From UTPRO1 sp031400185 (lineage in GTDB: Bacteria > Desulfobacterota > Binatia > UTPRO1), in assembly GCA_031400185.1 (NCBI GenBank), contig JANNPN010000389.1, forward strand, positions 1 to 23,438: 23,438 bases of DNA. The letters run 5' to 3'. This document shows, piece by piece, positions 1-8,621 of this stretch. Position numbers and translations under genes: made by a program. Under the pieces are notes generated by a model that saw nothing but the letters and a program-made list of their open reading frames with translations, had not been told where the DNA came from and ran no database searches. Every line of letters begins with the position of its first letter. Positions within the stretch are counted from its first letter, which is position 1.

Positions 1-1437
1 GGCCCCGGGGGGGGCCCGGGCGGGGCTTTGTAGGGCCCGGGCGCCGGCGTGGCGCTCGCCCGGGCCCGCGCCCGCGGCCGGGCGGGGCCCGGCGCCGGCG
101 GCCGCGACCGCAGCCGAGAACTCGATGCCCGCGAGGCTCGCACACTCGAGGAGCTCGCGGTCCGCGCCGCCGAGGCGCTGGACTTGCTGCTCGATGAGGA
201 GCCGCAGGCTCTCGGGAACGGCGACGAGCTCGTCGCGGAGCCCCTTGGCGGCTCCCCAGCACCGGTCGCTTTCGACGATCGCGCCGCGCGCGAGCAGATG
301 ATCCACCAGCGTGAGGAGAAAGAGCGGGTTCCCGTCGCTCCGGGCATGGAGCAGGCGTGCGACGTCGGAGGAGAAGGCGCTCCCCGCGAAACGGCACTCC
401 AGGTACGAGGCGACGGCGCCGACGTCGAACGCATCGAGCGCGATCTCCTCGCACTGCCGGCTCGCCACGAGCCGCCGCGTGAGCGCGCGGAGGGGGTGGT
501 CCATCAAGATGAGGTCGACGGGGCGGTAGGTCGCGAGCACCAGGAGCCGCGCCGGCTCGCGCCGCGTGGCGAGGAGCGCCAACAGGTCGACGGTCGAGGG
601 ATCACACCAATGCACGTCCTCGAGGACGAGGACCAGCGGGACCTCCGCGCCGAGCGCTTCGACGAACTCGGCCATTTCGCGCAGCATCCGCTCGCGGGCG
701 GCGCCGAGGAGCTCGCGGGCGAGCCGGTCGCGATCGTCCTCTTCGATGAGCCACGGGAGCTGCGCGAACCAGGTCGGTGCGTAGCGGCGGAGCAGCGTCC
801 GCGGGGAGCCGGGTCCGCGCACCAGGCGGCCGACCGCCTCCAAGACCGGCATGTACGCCTCGGCGGCCCCGAGCTGCTCGAGGCACTGTCCGCCGGTGAT
901 CGCCAGGGTCTCGCGTCGTGCGGCGTCGGCGACGAAGGCCTCGACGAGCGCCGTCTTACCCGCACCGGGCTCGCCGGTCAGGAACACGACCTGGCGCTCG
1001 CCGCCGATCGCGCGCGCCAGCGCCGCCTCGAGCAGCGCGATCTCGCGGTCGCGGCCGACGAGCGCACGAGCCGCCGGCGCGCCGCCGACGGGCCAGGCGA
1101 GCACGGCGCGCGATGACGCCGCCGGGTCGTTTGCGACGGCGACGTCGGCGATGAACCGGTATCCGCGCCGGTGGACGGTCTCGATGAAGCGGGGCGCGGT
1201 CGGCGCGTCGCCGAGGGCGCGGCGGATCTCGGCCACGCAGACCTTCAGCACGCCGTCGGCCACGTGGGTGTTCGGCCAGATTTCGTCGAGGAGGTGGTCC
1301 TTCGAGACCAGTTGGCCCCGGCGCTCGATCAGCACCCGCAAGACGTCGAACGCCTTGGGGTTCAACCGGACTGGGCCGGAGGCGTCCTCCAGTCGGTGGT
1401 TGGCGGCGTCGAATCGGAAGCGGTCGAAGTGCAGCAT
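1..1437 (-). CDS. Winged-helix (OmpR/PhoB-type) regulator fused to AAA ATPase, partial at 3' end
   Basis: The frame starts at ATG 1437 and stays open to base 1 (479 codons), so the C-terminus lies outside the window. Residues 1-98 form a Trans_reg_C winged helix: LNPKAFDVL, a GQLVSKDHLLDEIWP helix region and the closing RRGYRF wing are all visible. A linker leads to an AAA_16-type ATPase with Walker A GEPGAGKT (155-162) and Walker B LVLVLED followed by VHWCD (268-279). This architecture belongs to large one-component regulators in which an STAND-like ATPase and usually a TPR or sensor tail control a DNA-binding head; the target and ligand are unknown. There is no receiver domain. An exact 11-bp-period repeat lies just upstream and may be its own operator. 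Beyond about residue 449 the expected family pattern dissolves into a Gly/Ala/Pro-rich stretch (see the note on bases 1-110). Confidence 0.88.
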   Translation of the reverse strand, partial: MLHFDRFRFDAANHRLEDASGPVRLNPKAFDVLRVLIERRGQLVSKDHLLDEIWPNTHVADGVLKVCVAEIRRALGDAPTAPRFIETVHRRGYRFIADVAVANDPAASSRAVLAWPVGGAPAARALVGRDREIALLEAALARAIGGERQVVFLTGEPGAGKTALVEAFVADAARRETLAITGGQCLEQLGAAEAYMPVLEAVGRLVRGPGSPRTLLRRYAPTWFAQLPWLIEEDDRDRLARELLGAARERMLREMAEFVEALGAEVPLVLVLEDVHWCDPSTVDLLALLATRREPARLLVLATYRPVDLILMDHPLRALTRRLVASRQCEEIALDAFDVGAVASYLECRFAGSAFSSDVARLLHARSDGNPLFLLTLVDHLLARGAIVESDRCWGAAKGLRDELVAVPESLRLLIEQQVQRLGGADRELLECASLAGIEFSAAVAAAGAGPRPAAGAGPGERHAGARALQSPARAPPGA

Positions 1438-1459
1438 CCCTGGCCCTGCGAGCGGGATG

Positions 1460-1478
1460 TTCTAACCTCTTTCTAACC
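1460..1478 (-). promoter_or_regulatory. Direct repeat with 11-bp period, candidate OmpR/PhoB-type operator
   Basis: TTCTAACC occurs at 1460-1467 and again at 1471-1478, an exact repeat with a centre-to-centre distance of 11 bp. It sits 23 bp upstream of the winged-helix regulator start and in the divergent gap before the lipoprotein gene. OmpR/PhoB-type winged helices classically bind 7-8 bp direct repeats spaced by 11 bp. The repeat and its spacing are seen; binding by the adjacent regulator is inference. Confidence 0.45.
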
Positions 1479-1608
1479 GAACTCGAAGGACTCCCCGGGG
1501 CGGTCGCTGCGATAGTGGCGAATACGATGAGCCCGCGGTCATACGGGCCGTGCGGAGCGCCTTGTGATCGACCAGTCGACGGCCACAAGCATCAGAGGAG
1601 GGTGTGTC

Positions 1609-3357
1609 ATGTCGATGCGACGAAGCGTGCTCGTGTTCGCGGCGCTGTGCGGCCTCGCGGCCTGCAGCGATCCGCCTCCGCCGGGCGGCGACCTGCTGCT
1701 CGTCACCTGCAACTGCAGCGACACGTGCGCGGGCGACGCGGTGTTCGTCCGGGGCGAGATCTGCACCGAGACCACGGTCCCCGACAACGTCGACACGGCG
1801 AAGCAATTCATCTGCGACCAGAAGGAGACGCTCGGCTTCAACGTGTGCAAGATCGAGAACTGCGTGCCGTTCCAAGCCGAGCCGATCCTCGACGGGTGTC
1901 CGGAGGACAACGGCGATTTCCACGCCGGCGACTTCGCGCAGGCCACGTCGAGCGCGGTCGACCCGTCGGTCGTGCACGTCGGGGGGGACGACATCATCGA
2001 TTTCTCGCTCACGCCCGAGGAGTTCATCGTCACGACGACGCAGAGCGGGTCGTCGCTCTTCTTCGGCTCGTTCGTGGGATCGCTCGGCACGACCGAGTTC
2101 GAGTCCGACGGGATCTTCGTCAACGCCGACCACACGCTCTCGGAGGGCCGGATCTCCGGCGGCCCCTTCGCGGTGGCGCTCGCGGCCGACGGGACGTTCA
2201 CGATCCCGCCGGGGGCGGGCAACTTCATCGTCACCGGGAAGATCGACGGTGACCGCCTCTCGCTGACGATTACGACGCTCGACCTCCACGGCCGCTACGA
2301 TGAAGCGCTCGGGATCTTCGAGCTCGAAGGCACCGTGCAGGCGGTCGGCGCCGACATCTCGCTCTCGGTGGACCTCGTCTTCGCGTTCGTGAATCGCCCG
2401 CCGCGGCCGAACGCGGGACCCGACCAGACCGTGGAGTGCGACAGCGGGCAGCAGACCGCGGCCGTCCATCTGTCGGGATCGGCCACGGACTTCGACGGCG
2501 CCGACGACATTACGCGCTACAGCTGGTTCGTCGACGCTGGCCCGGAGGTGTCGACCGCGACGGAAGTGGACCTGGCGGTTCCGGTCGGCGCGCACGAGGT
2601 GACGCTCGCGGTCGCGGATCAAGCGGGGAGCTTCGGGGGCGACGTCGCGATCGTGACCGTACGCGACACGATCCCACCGGTGGTCGCTTGTCCCGGCACG
2701 TTCCGCGTGGAGGCCGACCCGACGACCTGCATCGGCGCGCTGCCCGATCTGGGAGCGCAAACGGTCATCACCGACGTGTGCACGCCCGCGGGCGGCTTCA
2801 CCGTGGTTCAGGACCCGCCGGACGGGACGCCGTTGGCGGTCGGGCAACACGTGGTCGAGATCGAGGCGACCGATGCGCAGGGATTGGCGAGTCCGTGCTC
2901 GACGCTCGTCACGGTCAGTCTCCCGATCAACAGAAGTCCGGACGTCGTGCGGTATCTGGATGCGCAGCTCGGGGACGACTTCCTGCGGGTGCACGGCAGG
3001 ATCTCACCGTGCGCGCCCCTCGATCCGTCGCTGACCGAGTTCGAGGTGACGTTGAGCAACGCGCACGGCGACATCTATCGGGCGACGCTCCCGGTCGGCG
3101 CGATCAAGAAGAAGGGAAGATATCGCTGGCTCTATCGTGATCGTTCGGCGAGCATCCGGCACGACGGCATTCGCAACCTCCGGATCACGTACTCGCCGGC
3201 ACGCGATCGGTACCAGATCCGCCTGCACACGTTCGGCGATCTCTCGCTCGCCACCGAAGCGCGCATGACTCTGGAGCTGCGCTTCGACGGCGGCTTCTTC
3301 GCGACGACGAACGATTGGAGGCCCGCGAGCGAGGGGTGGCAGGTGCGGAATTTCTAG
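1609..3357 (+). CDS. Secreted lipoprotein with PKD/HYR-like beta domains
   Basis: ATG 1609 is preferred to upstream starts because GAGGAGGG ends 6 bases before it and a lipoprotein signal peptide follows at once: a basic MSMRR, a hydrophobic stretch and lipobox LAAC. The mature protein (582 codons in all) should be lipid-anchored. Residues up to about 100 are Cys-rich. The centre (to about 260) is beta-rich and unrecognised. Residues 262-350 look like a PKD domain (GPDQTVECDSG, LSGSATDFDG). Residues 352-437 look like a HYR domain (DTIPPVVACPG, LAVGQHVVEIEATDAQG). The last 140 residues carry a KKKGRY..Y / G(I)RNLRITY / R-Y-Q-I-R pattern that resembles the C-terminus of the secreted protein at 11185-13593. 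A surface or adhesion role is plausible; no enzymatic motif is seen. It diverges from the winged-helix regulator, which may control it. Confidence 0.85.
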   Translation: MSMRRSVLVFAALCGLAACSDPPPPGGDLLLVTCNCSDTCAGDAVFVRGEICTETTVPDNVDTAKQFICDQKETLGFNVCKIENCVPFQAEPILDGCPEDNGDFHAGDFAQATSSAVDPSVVHVGGDDIIDFSLTPEEFIVTTTQSGSSLFFGSFVGSLGTTEFESDGIFVNADHTLSEGRISGGPFAVALAADGTFTIPPGAGNFIVTGKIDGDRLSLTITTLDLHGRYDEALGIFELEGTVQAVGADISLSVDLVFAFVNRPPRPNAGPDQTVECDSGQQTAAVHLSGSATDFDGADDITRYSWFVDAGPEVSTATEVDLAVPVGAHEVTLAVADQAGSFGGDVAIVTVRDTIPPVVACPGTFRVEADPTTCIGALPDLGAQTVITDVCTPAGGFTVVQDPPDGTPLAVGQHVVEIEATDAQGLASPCSTLVTVSLPINRSPDVVRYLDAQLGDDFLRVHGRISPCAPLDPSLTEFEVTLSNAHGDIYRATLPVGAIKKKGRYRWLYRDRSASIRHDGIRNLRITYSPARDRYQIRLHTFGDLSLATEARMTLELRFDGGFFATTNDWRPASEGWQVRNF

Positions 3358-3439
3358 CGCGCACTGCCGCCCGCGGGGGAAATGGGGGCATAGACCCACA
3401 GCTTGAGCCTGCGCCCCGAAACGGCGAGGATGCCGCGCC

Positions 3440-4084
3440 ATGCCATCCGTCCAGGCGGTCCTCTTCGACTTCGGCGGCGTCTTCATGCCGTCGCCGTTCT
3501 CGGCAGTGCGCGAGTACGGCACGCGCCAAGGCATCGACCCCGATCGCGCGCTCGCGCTGCTCTTCGGCGCGTATGACCGCGACACCGACCACCCCTGGCA
3601 TCGCCTCGAGCGCGGGGAGCTGTCGCTCATCGCCGCGCGCCAGGCGATCATGGATCTCGGCGCACCCGAGCATCGCATCGACCTTTTCGAGGCACTCGGC
3701 TCGCTCCGCGACACGACCGTCCGTCCCGACGTCGTCCAGGTCGCGCGCGACGCCCGAGCGCTCGGCGTGAAGACGGCGATCGTCACCAACAACATCCGCG
3801 AGTTCGGCAACGGGTGGCGCGCCATGCTGCCGGTGGACGAGCTCTTCGACGCGGTCGTCGACTCCGCGCACGTCGGCTTCCGGAAGCCGGATCCGCGCAT
3901 CTTCCGCCTCGCCCTCGAGCGGCTCGGCGGGGCCGCGCCCGAGGCCGCCGTGTTCCTCGACGACTTCCACGGGAACGTCGCCGCGGCCGAGCGTCTCGGC
4001 ATCCGCGGGATCCTCGTCGAGGACGACCATCGTCCCGCCATCAACGCGCTGCGCGCGCTCCTCCAAGAGCCGGCGCCGCGATGA
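3440..4084 (+). CDS. HAD-superfamily hydrolase (subfamily IA-like)
   Basis: The 214-residue protein carries the HAD motifs in order: motif I VLFDFGG with the nucleophile Asp10, motif II IVTNN (Thr116), motif III Lys149 in GFRKPDPRIF, and motif IV VFLDD (Asp174, Asp175). An alpha-helical cap lies between motifs I and II, as in subfamily IA. The second Asp of the usual DxD is Gly12. That substitution is common in the soluble epoxide hydrolase N-domain/ACAD10-like and dehalogenase-like branches and leaves open whether the substrate is a phosphoester or an organohalide. GCGAGGA lies 9 bases before ATG 3440. It is the first gene of a probable operon with a small conserved protein, a P450 and a membrane protein (gaps of 57 and 19 bases, then a 4-base overlap). 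A cytosolic enzyme is expected; the substrate is unknown. Confidence 0.9.
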   Translation: MPSVQAVLFDFGGVFMPSPFSAVREYGTRQGIDPDRALALLFGAYDRDTDHPWHRLERGELSLIAARQAIMDLGAPEHRIDLFEALGSLRDTTVRPDVVQVARDARALGVKTAIVTNNIREFGNGWRAMLPVDELFDAVVDSAHVGFRKPDPRIFRLALERLGGAAPEAAVFLDDFHGNVAAAERLGIRGILVEDDHRPAINALRALLQEPAPR

Positions 4085-4141
4085 CGGGCGGTGTCGATTT
4101 CGACCCCACCAGTTCGATGGACGGGACGAGGAGGCATCGAT

Positions 4142-4450
4142 GTGACCAGGAAGCCCGAGCAAGTCAGCGTCGAGAACGTGATCCGTCCCGGCAAGCCGCG
4201 GCTCGTGGACGCGAGGATGTACACGGCCATGCGGCACGCCGTGCTGAGGACGCTGCCGCCGTCCGCACCGGGCATCACGCTGGCGGAGCTTCTCGAACGC
4301 GTGCTGCCCGAGCTGCCGCCCGAAGTCTTCCCCGGCGGCGCCAAAGCCGGCTGGTGGTTCAAGACCGTCCAGCTCGACCTCGAGGCGAAGGGTCTCGCCG
4401 TCCGCACCAAGACGACGCCGCTTCGCCTCCACCGCGCCCGCCGGCGCTGA
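4142..4450 (+). CDS. Small conserved protein, DUF6958-like
   Basis: GTG 4142 is chosen because GAGGAGG (4128-4134) sits 7 bases upstream. An in-frame GTG at 4091 would only add 17 residues of low-complexity sequence and has no good ribosome binding site. The 102-residue product is soluble, with no signal peptide or membrane segment. The core pattern GKPRLVDARMYTAMR, then a Leu-rich helix, then AGWWFKTVQLDLEAKGL and TTPLRLHR matches my memory of an uncharacterised bacterial family (DUF6958), whose fold resembles a small winged helix. No function is assigned to that family that I know of. It lies between the HAD hydrolase and the P450 in a tight same-strand run, so it is probably co-transcribed with them. 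The gene is firm; the family name is recalled, not searched. Confidence 0.8.
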   Translation: MTRKPEQVSVENVIRPGKPRLVDARMYTAMRHAVLRTLPPSAPGITLAELLERVLPELPPEVFPGGAKAGWWFKTVQLDLEAKGLAVRTKTTPLRLHRARRR

Positions 4451-4469
4451 AGCGATGGAGGCTGACAAG

Positions 4470-5753
4470 ATGACGACGACACCATCCGCGACCCCGTCCC
4501 CCGACGACATCCGTCTCGGCGAGCCCGACTTCTGGATGGCGTCCCGCTCCGACCGCGAGCGCGCGTTCGCGACGCTTCGCCGCGAACGTCCGATCTCGTT
4601 CCACCAGGAGCCCGAGGTGCCCGGCCTCGGCCGCGGACCGGGCTTCTGGTCGCTGACCCGCCATGCCGACGTGCTCGAGGCGAGCCGTAACGGACAGCTC
4701 TTCTCGTCCGCACGCGGCGGCGTGAACATGATCGACCAGCCCGACTTCTTCGCCGAGCTGTTCGGGTCGATGATCGCGATGGACGACCCGCGGCACGCGC
4801 GCCTCCGTCGCATGGTCTCCCACGGCTTCACGCCGGCCCGGCTGCGGAACGTCGTCGCCGACGTCGAGCGCGCTGCGACCGAGATCGTCGACGCCGTCAT
4901 CGATCGTGGCGAATGCGATTTCGTGACCGACATCGCCGCCATGCTGCCGCTCAAGATCATCTGCGACATGATGGGCATCCCCGCGAGCGAGTACGGCTAC
5001 GTCTTCGACAAGACCAACGTGATCCTCGGCGCGACCGATCCCGAGTACGTCGCCGATCTCTCGCTGGCGATCCCGGCCATCCTGGAAGCCGGGCAGGCGC
5101 TTGCGACGCTGGCGGAGGATCTCGCCGGCGTCCGCGAGCGGCAGCCGACCGACGATCTCACCTCGGTCCTGGTTCACGCCGAGATCGAAGGCGAGCGCCT
5201 CACGAAGGCGGAGATCGGATCGTTCTTCGTCCTCCTGACCGTCGCCGGCAACGAGACCACGCGGAACGCGATCGCTCACGGCATGCGGGCGCTCTCCGAT
5301 CACCCCGAGCAACGGCGGCGCTGGATGGACGACTTCGAGCGCATCGCGCCGACGGCCGTCGAGGAGATCGTCCGCTGGGCGACGCCCGTCATCCACTTTC
5401 GTCGCACCGCGACCGAGGACACGGCCATCGCGGGCCATCCGATCCGCGCCGGCGAGAAGGTGATCATGTGGTACAGCTCGGCGAATCGCGACGAGGCGGT
5501 GTTCGCCGCGCCCGAGCGTTTCGACGTGACGCGCACCCCGAACGATCACCTCGGCTTTGGCGGCCCCGGACCGCACTTCTGTCTCGGTGCGCAGCTCGCG
5601 CGCCGCGAGATCAGCGTGATGTTCCGCGAGATCTTCCGCCGGTTGCCCGACCTGGAAGTCACGGGCAAACCAGCCTACCTCGCGTCGAACTTCATCAACG
5701 GCATCAAGCATCTCCCCTGCGCGTTCACGCCCGGCGGCGGCCGCCGGGCGTGA
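4470..5753 (+). CDS. Cytochrome P450
   Basis: This is a haem-thiolate monooxygenase of the soluble bacterial type, 427 residues from ATG 4470 (GGAGG at 4457-4461, 8-base spacer; ATG 4455 is in frame but lies upstream of that site). Signatures: I-helix AGNETT (259-264) with the oxygen-activating acid/Thr region, K-helix E299-I-V-R302, and the haem loop GFGGPGPHFCLG with the axial Cys371. No membrane anchor is present, so it should accept electrons from a ferredoxin and reductase, neither of which is encoded here. The N-terminal pattern (FWMASRSDRERAFATLRRERP, FSSARGG) recalls CYP125/CYP124-like families that oxidise sterols, terpenoids or lipids; that substrate class is a guess. The gene is co-directional with the HAD hydrolase upstream, and its stop overlaps the next start by 4 bases. 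Confidence 0.95.
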   Translation: MTTTPSATPSPDDIRLGEPDFWMASRSDRERAFATLRRERPISFHQEPEVPGLGRGPGFWSLTRHADVLEASRNGQLFSSARGGVNMIDQPDFFAELFGSMIAMDDPRHARLRRMVSHGFTPARLRNVVADVERAATEIVDAVIDRGECDFVTDIAAMLPLKIICDMMGIPASEYGYVFDKTNVILGATDPEYVADLSLAIPAILEAGQALATLAEDLAGVRERQPTDDLTSVLVHAEIEGERLTKAEIGSFFVLLTVAGNETTRNAIAHGMRALSDHPEQRRRWMDDFERIAPTAVEEIVRWATPVIHFRRTATEDTAIAGHPIRAGEKVIMWYSSANRDEAVFAAPERFDVTRTPNDHLGFGGPGPHFCLGAQLARREISVMFREIFRRLPDLEVTGKPAYLASNFINGIKHLPCAFTPGGGRRA

Positions 5754-7387
5754 CGGCCCACGGCCGATCCACCGACGGAGCCGGTGCGCGCCCCGACGGT
5801 GCGACCTGGGCCGCCGCCATCGCGCTGTTCGGGGCCTTCGCCGCGCTCTACCGCGGGACCTGCCAGTACAACCTCTCGACCTATCACGATGCCGTCACGC
5901 ACCTGCGGACGGTTCTGGGCGACCACGGCCCGCATCCACATCACGTGCTGTTTCGTTGGATCGAGCGCGGATGGCTCTGGAGCATGGGCACGGCCGGCGG
6001 GTCGCCGCTCGAGGCGGCCGCGAGCGCCGCCACGCTCTCGGCGCTCTCGGCGGCGGCGGTCGTGACCGTGGCGTTTCTGTTGTTGCGCCTGCGCTTCTCG
6101 CTCTCCCTCGCGAGCGCCGCCATCGGGGCGGCGCTCGTGGGGTTCTCGTACGGCCCGTGGCTGCATGCGACGGTGATCAACGTCTACATCACCTCGCTCG
6201 CGCTCCTGCTGGCGTGCCTGCTCCTGCTGACGGGGAGTCGGTCGAGCATCGCGACGTACGTCGTCGTCGGCGTGCTGCATGCGCTCGCGGTCTTGATCCA
6301 TCAGGCCTACGTCCTCTTCGTCGTGGTCGTGGCCGTCGCCGCGTGGACGGAACGGCGGGATCTCGGCGCGCGGGTGCGCTGCTTCGTGGCGTATGGGGCG
6401 GTCTTCGGCGTGCTGGTCGTCACGACATACGTGCTGGCCGGCGTCTTCGGCTACCGCGCGCGCAGCGTCGGCGACTTCGCGTACTGGATCACGACCTACG
6501 CCCACGAAGGCTACGCCAAGGTGCCGGGCGCGGTCGGTATCGTGAAGGCGGCGATCGGGTTCGGCCGCGCGTTCTTCGGGGCGCTCTGGGTGTTCGCGGT
6601 GCCCGGGACGCACGATCTCTTGTCCCGCGTCTTCGCGCACGGTCTCGAGGACGAGGATTTCCTGGTGCGCGACGTGTCGGCGACGTACGCCGTCACGCTG
6701 CTCGCGGTCACGATCGTCGGGACGGCCTTGATCGCCGCGCTGCCGCTCGCGAGCGTCCGTGCGATGCGGGAGACCTGGTCACGCCACTCCCGCGCGACGC
6801 TGCTGGTCGCCGCCACCTTCGGCGTCTTCGCCGCGTTCTTCGTCTTCTGGAAGCCGGAGCTGCTCGAGTTCTGGATGCCGCAGCTCGCGATGTTCTGGCT
6901 CTTGTGGGCGGCGCTGGTGTTGCGGCCGGATCGCGGCGTCGGCATGCGGACCGCGGGGGCCGTGCTCATCGCGGCCACGCTCGTGCTGTCGAACTACGTC
7001 GGGGGCATTCGCTACCTCGGGTCGCCGGGGAACGACTACTATTTCGCGTGCGTCGATGCCGGAGCTCCCTCGTTCGAGCGTGACGCTCCGGTGCTGGTGG
7101 CGAACGAGTACATCGGCGACTATCTGCAGCTCTTTCACGGACGCGCGGCGCAACGCATGTTCCTTCCGGGCGGCGACACCTACGACGAGGGGGCGCTCGC
7201 CCCCGCGCTCCTGGCGGACCGCTTCTCGGCGGATGCCGCGCGGCGCGGCACGCCGGTCGCGGTCTACGTCGTCGGCACGTCGGTCCCCCCGGCGCTCGCC
7301 GCGCGGGCAGTGAAAGCCCCGGAGGTCCTCGTCGAGCGTCCGTGCGAGGTTTGGCGCGTGGCGATCGGCGCCGAGCCGAGGTCGTGA
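5750..7387 (+). CDS. Polytopic membrane protein, possible GT-C/DUF2723-like glycosyltransferase
   Basis: GTG 5750 overlaps the P450 TGA (GTGA), giving 545 residues and translational coupling. The frame is open further upstream, but that part lies inside the P450 gene and is discarded. About 11-12 hydrophobic segments span residues 20-430. A polar first loop holds YHDAVTHL and then GPHPHHVLF, placed like the acidic/HPPGYPLY loop of DUF2723 and related lipid-linked-sugar glycosyltransferases. A segment EFWMPQLAMFW precedes the last two membrane spans, and a roughly 120-residue soluble domain ends the protein. Known GT-C enzymes use polyprenyl-phosphate sugars at the outer face of the inner membrane. 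Here only the topology and the loop resemblance are seen, so the enzymatic role is tentative. It is the last gene of the operon and meets the transglycosylase gene after 10 bases. Confidence 0.85.
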   Translation: MTAHGRSTDGAGARPDGATWAAAIALFGAFAALYRGTCQYNLSTYHDAVTHLRTVLGDHGPHPHHVLFRWIERGWLWSMGTAGGSPLEAAASAATLSALSAAAVVTVAFLLLRLRFSLSLASAAIGAALVGFSYGPWLHATVINVYITSLALLLACLLLLTGSRSSIATYVVVGVLHALAVLIHQAYVLFVVVVAVAAWTERRDLGARVRCFVAYGAVFGVLVVTTYVLAGVFGYRARSVGDFAYWITTYAHEGYAKVPGAVGIVKAAIGFGRAFFGALWVFAVPGTHDLLSRVFAHGLEDEDFLVRDVSATYAVTLLAVTIVGTALIAALPLASVRAMRETWSRHSRATLLVAATFGVFAAFFVFWKPELLEFWMPQLAMFWLLWAALVLRPDRGVGMRTAGAVLIAATLVLSNYVGGIRYLGSPGNDYYFACVDAGAPSFERDAPVLVANEYIGDYLQLFHGRAAQRMFLPGGDTYDEGALAPALLADRFSADAARRGTPVAVYVVGTSVPPALAARAVKAPEVLVERPCEVWRVAIGAEPRS

Positions 7388-7397
7388 TGCGGCGCCG

Positions 7398-8621
7398 CTA
7401 GCGCTCGCCGGCGTCGACCGCGCGGAGCATCTCGAGCAGGCTCACGCCGAGGTAGCCGTCGGCCGGCTTCATGCCGTGCTCGCGCTGGAAGCGCTGCGCG
7501 GCGAGGCGCGTTGCGCTGCCGACGCGGCCGTCGGCGCCGCCCGTGTCGATGCCGAGCGCGGTGAGGCGGCGCTGGATCTCCTGGATCTCCGCGAGCGTCA
7601 GCGGACGCTCGCTCCCGGGAAACGTCTGGACGAAGGGCGCGCCGCCGACGATGCGGTCGCCGAGGTGCAGGAGTGCCAGCGCGTAGCTCATCGACGGGTT
7701 GTACGCGTAGATGGCGTAGAAGTTCGGCTCGAGGAGGAAGGCCGGGCCGCTCTTCGCCGGCCGCCAGAGACGCGCGGTCGCCGCGGGACGCGGGAACGCC
7801 GATCCGTCGGCGCGCTCGATGCCGGCGTCGCTCCAGGCGGCGTAGCTCCGCGACTCCTTGTCGCCGGCGCGGACGCCGTCCGGGACGCGCACCTCGGAGC
7901 CCCACGGCTCACCACGACGGTACTTGCCGCGTTGCACGAGGAAGCGCGCGCTCGAGCCGAGCGCGTCCGCGGGCGCGCCGAACGGGAAGACGCGCCCGTC
8001 GCCGTCGTAGTCGAGCCCGATAGTGAGCCACGTGTCCGGCATCCACTGCGTGTGTCCCATGGCGCCCGCCCACGACCCGCGGAGCTCGTCGGGACCGGCC
8101 CAGCCGCGTTCCACGATCCGGAGCGTGTCGATCAGCTGACGATCCCAGTAGTCGCGACGGCGCGGCTCGCCCCACGCGAGCGCCGCGAGTGACGGGATCA
8201 CCGGCCGCGCGTGGTTCCGGTGCACGACGGGATCGCCGTAGGCCGACTCGATCCCCCAGAGCCCGAGGATCACCGCGGGCGGGACGCCGTAGTCACGCTC
8301 GATGCGAGCCAGGAGATCGGCGTGCTCGCGGAGCTTCCCCTTGCCGATCCCGATTCGCCACTCCGAGACCCGCCGGTTCAGGTACTGCCAGAGCTGCTCG
8401 CTGAACTCGGGCTGATTCCGGATGTCGGCGAAGACACGCTCGTCGGGCTCGACGCCCGTCATGGCGCGCGTCCACGTCTCCGCCGAGACGCCGCGCGCGA
8501 GGGCGCGGGTTCGAAACGCCGCGAGCCACTCGGGAAACGACTGCTTGGCCGCGCCCTCGCCGCCGACCGCCACGACGAGGGCGATCACCCCGCTTCCGAG
8601 CAGCATCCGATGCCACGTCAC
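7398..8621 (-). CDS. mltB: Lytic murein transglycosylase B family, with peptidoglycan-binding domain
   Basis: This 407-residue enzyme cleaves the MurNAc-GlcNAc bond of peptidoglycan to give 1,6-anhydro-MurNAc ends. The catalytic Glu125 is in LWGIESAYG; GSWAGAMGHTQWMP (182-195) is the signature of the family. The last 60 residues (IQEIQRRL, DGRVGSATRLAAQRFQREHG) form a PG_binding_1 domain, the arrangement of MltB-like enzymes in many proteobacteria. An N-terminal signal peptide (hydrophobic residues 6-20, then GEGAAKQ) has no lipobox Cys, so the enzyme is probably a soluble periplasmic form. The start used is GTG 8621, with AAGAAGG close upstream; ATG 8606 is possible and would still leave a signal sequence. 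It diverges from the S8 protease and converges on the membrane-protein gene. The symbol denotes family, not proven orthology. Confidence 0.93.
   Translation of the reverse strand: MTWHRMLLGSGVIALVVAVGGEGAAKQSFPEWLAAFRTRALARGVSAETWTRAMTGVEPDERVFADIRNQPEFSEQLWQYLNRRVSEWRIGIGKGKLREHADLLARIERDYGVPPAVILGLWGIESAYGDPVVHRNHARPVIPSLAALAWGEPRRRDYWDRQLIDTLRIVERGWAGPDELRGSWAGAMGHTQWMPDTWLTIGLDYDGDGRVFPFGAPADALGSSARFLVQRGKYRRGEPWGSEVRVPDGVRAGDKESRSYAAWSDAGIERADGSAFPRPAATARLWRPAKSGPAFLLEPNFYAIYAYNPSMSYALALLHLGDRIVGGAPFVQTFPGSERPLTLAEIQEIQRRLTALGIDTGGADGRVGSATRLAAQRFQREHGMKPADGYLGVSLLEMLRAVDAGER

Noticed and set aside
49..1116. 355-codon plus-strand open frame over the regulator
   Set aside because: It is antisense to the winged-helix/AAA frame, which has Walker motifs; the translation is a charged, Arg/Glu-rich shadow typical of GC-rich DNA.
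1462..2994. 510-codon minus-strand open frame
   Set aside because: It is antisense to the lipoprotein gene, whose lipobox and ribosome binding site make the plus strand the real one.
3004..4978. Long minus-strand open frames (569 and 597 codons)
   Set aside because: They are antisense to the lipoprotein end, the HAD hydrolase and the P450; no domain and Arg/Ser-rich composition.
4913..5749. N-terminal extension of the membrane-protein frame
   Set aside because: The frame is open by chance inside the P450 gene; the extension is Arg/Asp-rich, and the protein begins at GTG 5750.
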